Below are positions 61,592 to 64,000 of a stretch of DNA of 64,000 bases, in pieces. A model generated the notes under the pieces. That model had not been told where the DNA came from, did not search any database, and was given only the letters and a program-made list of their open reading frames with translations. Source of the stretch: Streptomyces sp. R41 (GTDB lineage: Bacteria; Actinomycetota; Actinomycetes; Streptomycetales; Streptomycetaceae); assembly GCF_041053055.1 (NCBI RefSeq), contig NZ_CP163443.1, positions 5,625,001 to 5,689,000 of the forward strand. Direction: 5' to 3'. Made by a program: the position numbers and the translations under genes. The number at the start of each line of letters is the position of its first letter. Position 1 is the stretch's first letter.

Positions 61592-63880
61592 TCAGCCGCG
61601 TTGCCCGCCGTTTCCGTTGCCGCTGTTGGTGTTGCCCTGAATCCATCCCTCGGGAATGGAGAAGGAAGGCGTCGGGAACGTTCCGCCGTCGGTCTGACCG
61701 GCGATGGTGTTCCCATCGGTGGAGTTCCCGTTGCCGTTCCCGTTGCCGTTCCCGTTTCCGTTCCCATTGCCGTTGTTGTCGTCGTTGTTCCCGTCGTCCT
61801 TGCCCTTGTTGTCGTCGGGAATGTCGACGAGGTTGAAGGACGGGGAGTCCTTGCCCGTGAGAGCGCCGGCCATCAGGTCCCGCCAGATGGGCCCGGGGAC
61901 CTGACCGCCGTAGACCTTGTCGCGGTAGACACCGCCGATGTTGATGCTCACCATCTTGACCTTCTGGGTGGCGCTGCCGACCCAGACCGCGCCGGACAGG
62001 TTCGGCGTGTAGCCGACGAACCAGGCGTTCCTGCGCTCGTCCGTCGTACCGGTCTTACCGGCGTTGGCGCGGTCGGTGAGACCGGCCTGCTGGCCCGTAC
62101 CGGAGTCGATCACGCCGCTCAGAAGGGTGTTGATGGTGTCCGCGGTCTTCTCGGACATCGCCCGCGAGCACGTCGACTTCGGCACCTCGAGGGACTTCTG
62201 CGTGCCGTCGATCTTCTGCGTGATCGACTCGATGGCGATCGGGGTGCAGTACATGCCGCGGGAGGCGAAGGCGGCGTACGCGGTGGCCATCGTCAGCGGG
62301 GAGATGCCCTTGGCACCGAGGGCGATGGAGGGCACCTGGGGGAGCTTGTCGCCGTTGCCCTGGACCACGCCGAGCTTGTCGATCTGGTTCATCACCGGGC
62401 AGAGGCCGATGTCCGAGATCATCTGCACGAAGTAGGTGTTGACCGACTTGGCCATCGCCTCCTTCAGCCGGTACGGACCGACCTCGGACAGGCTCTCGTT
62501 CGGCACTTGCTCGTTGGCCTGGTTGGTCCAGGGCTTGCTGCCGCACGTCTGTACGGGGCTCGGGTAGGGCATCTTGTTCGGCGACGAGTACTCCTTCGTC
62601 GCCGGCACGCCCTGCTCCAGCGCGGCCGCGGCCACGAACGGCTTGAAGGTGGAGCCGGTCGGGAAGCCGTAGTTCGAGCCGCCCATGTCGTAGTTGACCG
62701 AGAAGTTGTACTCGGTCTCGTTCTTCCCGTAGCCGTAGGGCTTCGACTGGCCCATACCGAGGATCTTGCCGGTGCCGGGCTCGACCAGGGTGGCCGCCGC
62801 GGCGACCTTGTCCGACTTGTAGACGTGATCCTTTATCGATGTCTGCACCGACTCCTGGGACTGCGGGTCGAGCGTCGTACGGATCGTCAGGCCGCCCTGG
62901 TTCCAGATCTTCGCCCGGGCCTCCTTGGTCTTGCCGAAGACCGGGTCGCTCAGGAAGACGTGCTCCACGTACTTGCAGAAGAAGCTGGCGCCCTTGGCGG
63001 CCGTGATGCAGCCGTTCTTGGGCTGGCTCACGTGCAGGCCGAGCTTCTTCTCCTTGGCCGCGTCCGCTTCCTGCTGGGAGATGTCGTGCACCTCGGCCAT
63101 GCGCTGCAGCACGGTGTTGCGGCGCTTGGTGGCTTCCGCCTCGTCGTTGACCGGGTCGTACCGGCTGGGCGACTGGACGATGCCCGCGAGCAGCGCCGAC
63201 TCCTGGAGGTTCAGGTCCTTGGCGGGCTTGGAGAAGTAGCGCTGGGCGGCGGCCTCGATGCCGTAGGCCTGCTCGCCGAAGAACGTGATGTTCAGGTAGT
63301 TCTCGAGGATCTTCTTCTTGCCGAGCTTCTCTTCCAGCTGGATCGCGTACTTGAGCTCGCGGATCTTGCGGCCGAGGGTCTGCTGGGTGGCCTGGGCGAC
63401 CTTCGTCGGGTCGTCACCGGCCTCCTCGACGAAGTAGTTCTTCACCAGCTGCTGGGTGAGCGTGGAGGCGCCCTGGGCCACTCCGCCGTTCTGCGCGTTC
63501 TGGTTCAGGGCGCGCAGGACGCCCTTCATGTCGACCGCGCCGTGCTGGTAGAAGCGCGAGTCCTCGATCGCGACGATCGCCTTCTGCATGTACGGCGAGA
63601 TGTCCTTGAGGTCGACCACCGTGCGGTCGCGCGAGTAGACCGTCGCGATCTGACCGCCCTGGCTGTCCAGGATCGTGGTCCGCTGACTCAGCGACGGACT
63701 CTTCAGGTTGTCGGGAATCTCGTCGAACCCCTGCACGGATCCCTTGGCCGCCAGACCGAGCGCGCCCGCGGCGGGCAGCGCGATTCCGGCCATGACGGCG
63801 CCTGCGAGCACGCTGACACCGAGGAACTTGGCGGCCTGCTGCGTTGCCGACAGACCGCCGCCCGAGCGCTTCTTTGGCAT
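61592..63880 (-). CDS. Class A penicillin-binding protein (bifunctional transglycosylase/transpeptidase)
   Basis: 762 aa. N-terminal TM (LGVSVLAGAVMAGIALPAA). GT51 domain with catalytic Glu in AIEDSRFYQHGAVD, GASTLTQQLVKNYF and KILENYLNITFFG. Transpeptidase with SxxK in GSTFKPFVAAAAL, SxN in AKSVNTYFVQ and KTGTTDERRNAWFVGYTP. Polymerises and cross-links peptidoglycan. The C-terminal tail is Asp/Asn/Gly low complexity, (NG)n encoded by a tandem hexamer (61727-61782), then a Pro/Thr-rich end. Confidence 0.96.
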   Translation of the reverse strand: MPKKRSGGGLSATQQAAKFLGVSVLAGAVMAGIALPAAGALGLAAKGSVQGFDEIPDNLKSPSLSQRTTILDSQGGQIATVYSRDRTVVDLKDISPYMQKAIVAIEDSRFYQHGAVDMKGVLRALNQNAQNGGVAQGASTLTQQLVKNYFVEEAGDDPTKVAQATQQTLGRKIRELKYAIQLEEKLGKKKILENYLNITFFGEQAYGIEAAAQRYFSKPAKDLNLQESALLAGIVQSPSRYDPVNDEAEATKRRNTVLQRMAEVHDISQQEADAAKEKKLGLHVSQPKNGCITAAKGASFFCKYVEHVFLSDPVFGKTKEARAKIWNQGGLTIRTTLDPQSQESVQTSIKDHVYKSDKVAAAATLVEPGTGKILGMGQSKPYGYGKNETEYNFSVNYDMGGSNYGFPTGSTFKPFVAAAALEQGVPATKEYSSPNKMPYPSPVQTCGSKPWTNQANEQVPNESLSEVGPYRLKEAMAKSVNTYFVQMISDIGLCPVMNQIDKLGVVQGNGDKLPQVPSIALGAKGISPLTMATAYAAFASRGMYCTPIAIESITQKIDGTQKSLEVPKSTCSRAMSEKTADTINTLLSGVIDSGTGQQAGLTDRANAGKTGTTDERRNAWFVGYTPNLSGAVWVGSATQKVKMVSINIGGVYRDKVYGGQVPGPIWRDLMAGALTGKDSPSFNLVDIPDDNKGKDDGNNDDNNGNGNGNGNGNGNGNGNSTDGNTIAGQTDGGTFPTPSFSIPEGWIQGNTNSGNGNGGQRG
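61727..61782. repeat. Hexamer repeat coding (Asn-Gly)n
   Basis: GTTGCC/GTTTCC-CGTTCC-type hexamers (minus-strand GGAAACGGCAAC) within the PBP C-terminal tail. Probably length-variable. Confidence 0.85.
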
Positions 63881-64000
63881 GGGGGCAGCCTACGTTCTCA
63901 TTCGCCGGACACGCGTATATGCCTTGGCCTAAGCTGCTCTCAACTGTCACAGCAGTGCGGCCACGTATCAATACGTCCGGCGACCCCGAATCGTTCCGGA

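Overview
The window is high-GC actinobacterial chromosome, almost certainly Streptomyces. The evidence is G/C-rich third codon positions, many GTG/TTG starts with GGAGG-type leaders, Tat and Sec exported small proteins, and a YbaB/EbfC-RecR-DUF5063 cluster a few genes from aspartokinase/aspartate-semialdehyde dehydrogenase and a SigE-type sigma factor, an order I recall from S. coelicolor. No IS element or CRISPR array is visible.

Chromosomal left arm (1-36165). First comes a three-gene operon with a DUF1906 glycosidase-like protein. It is followed by GntR, a class III aminotransferase and a divergent DJ-1/PfpI-MarR pair around a palindromic operator. Then come a membrane Ser/Thr kinase, a PstS-like membrane-anchored binding protein, an NmrA-like protein, a SLATT-type two-TM protein divergent from ybaB-recR-DUF5063, TauE/SafE, a two-component system, ask-asd, a sigma factor with its membrane partner, SURF1, a methyltransferase, an S9 peptidase, a CASTOR/POLLUX-like TrkA-N channel protein, an HxlR regulator, an HTH regulator with candidate operators, and two small convergent secreted proteins. 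Several genes here carry short tandem duplications exactly at or just after their stop codons.

Integrated element (36166-57161). A 45-bp direct repeat of the 3' half of tRNA-Pro(CGG) bounds a ~21-kb actinomycete integrative and conjugative element (AICE). The intact tRNA gene is at the right end next to int. The conserved core at the right holds a KorSA-like GntR gene with a perfect palindromic operator, a DUF2637 membrane protein, an RRQRL zinc protein, an FtsK/TraSA DNA translocase, Spd-like small membrane proteins, a Prim-Pol primase, a DUF3631 helicase-like protein, an iteron-rich region (candidate origin), xis and int. The left half is accessory: a tail-fibre-like repeat protein, a membrane protein paired with a remarkable Leu/Asp/Arg repeat protein, a LexA DNA-binding domain without protease behind an SOS-box-like site, an ImmA/IrrE-DUF4411 toxin-antitoxin-like pair of lower GC, a DUF2945 protein, and an XRE regulator coupled to a flavoprotein. 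Three degenerate copies of the left-end arm region separate the cargo blocks.

Chromosomal right arm (57162-64000). This holds Pr6Pr, a metallophosphoesterase, YqeY, two related small secreted proteins around a stand-alone LuxR-type HTH protein, and a class A penicillin-binding protein.

The most interesting structures are the iteron array with two inverted triplets at 55097-55517, the palindrome cluster behind traSA, the repeated arm regions, the repeat-protein/membrane-protein pair, the LexA-like gene with its SOS box, the ask-minipeptide-asd stop/start relay, and the recurrent stop-codon-proximal tandem duplications.
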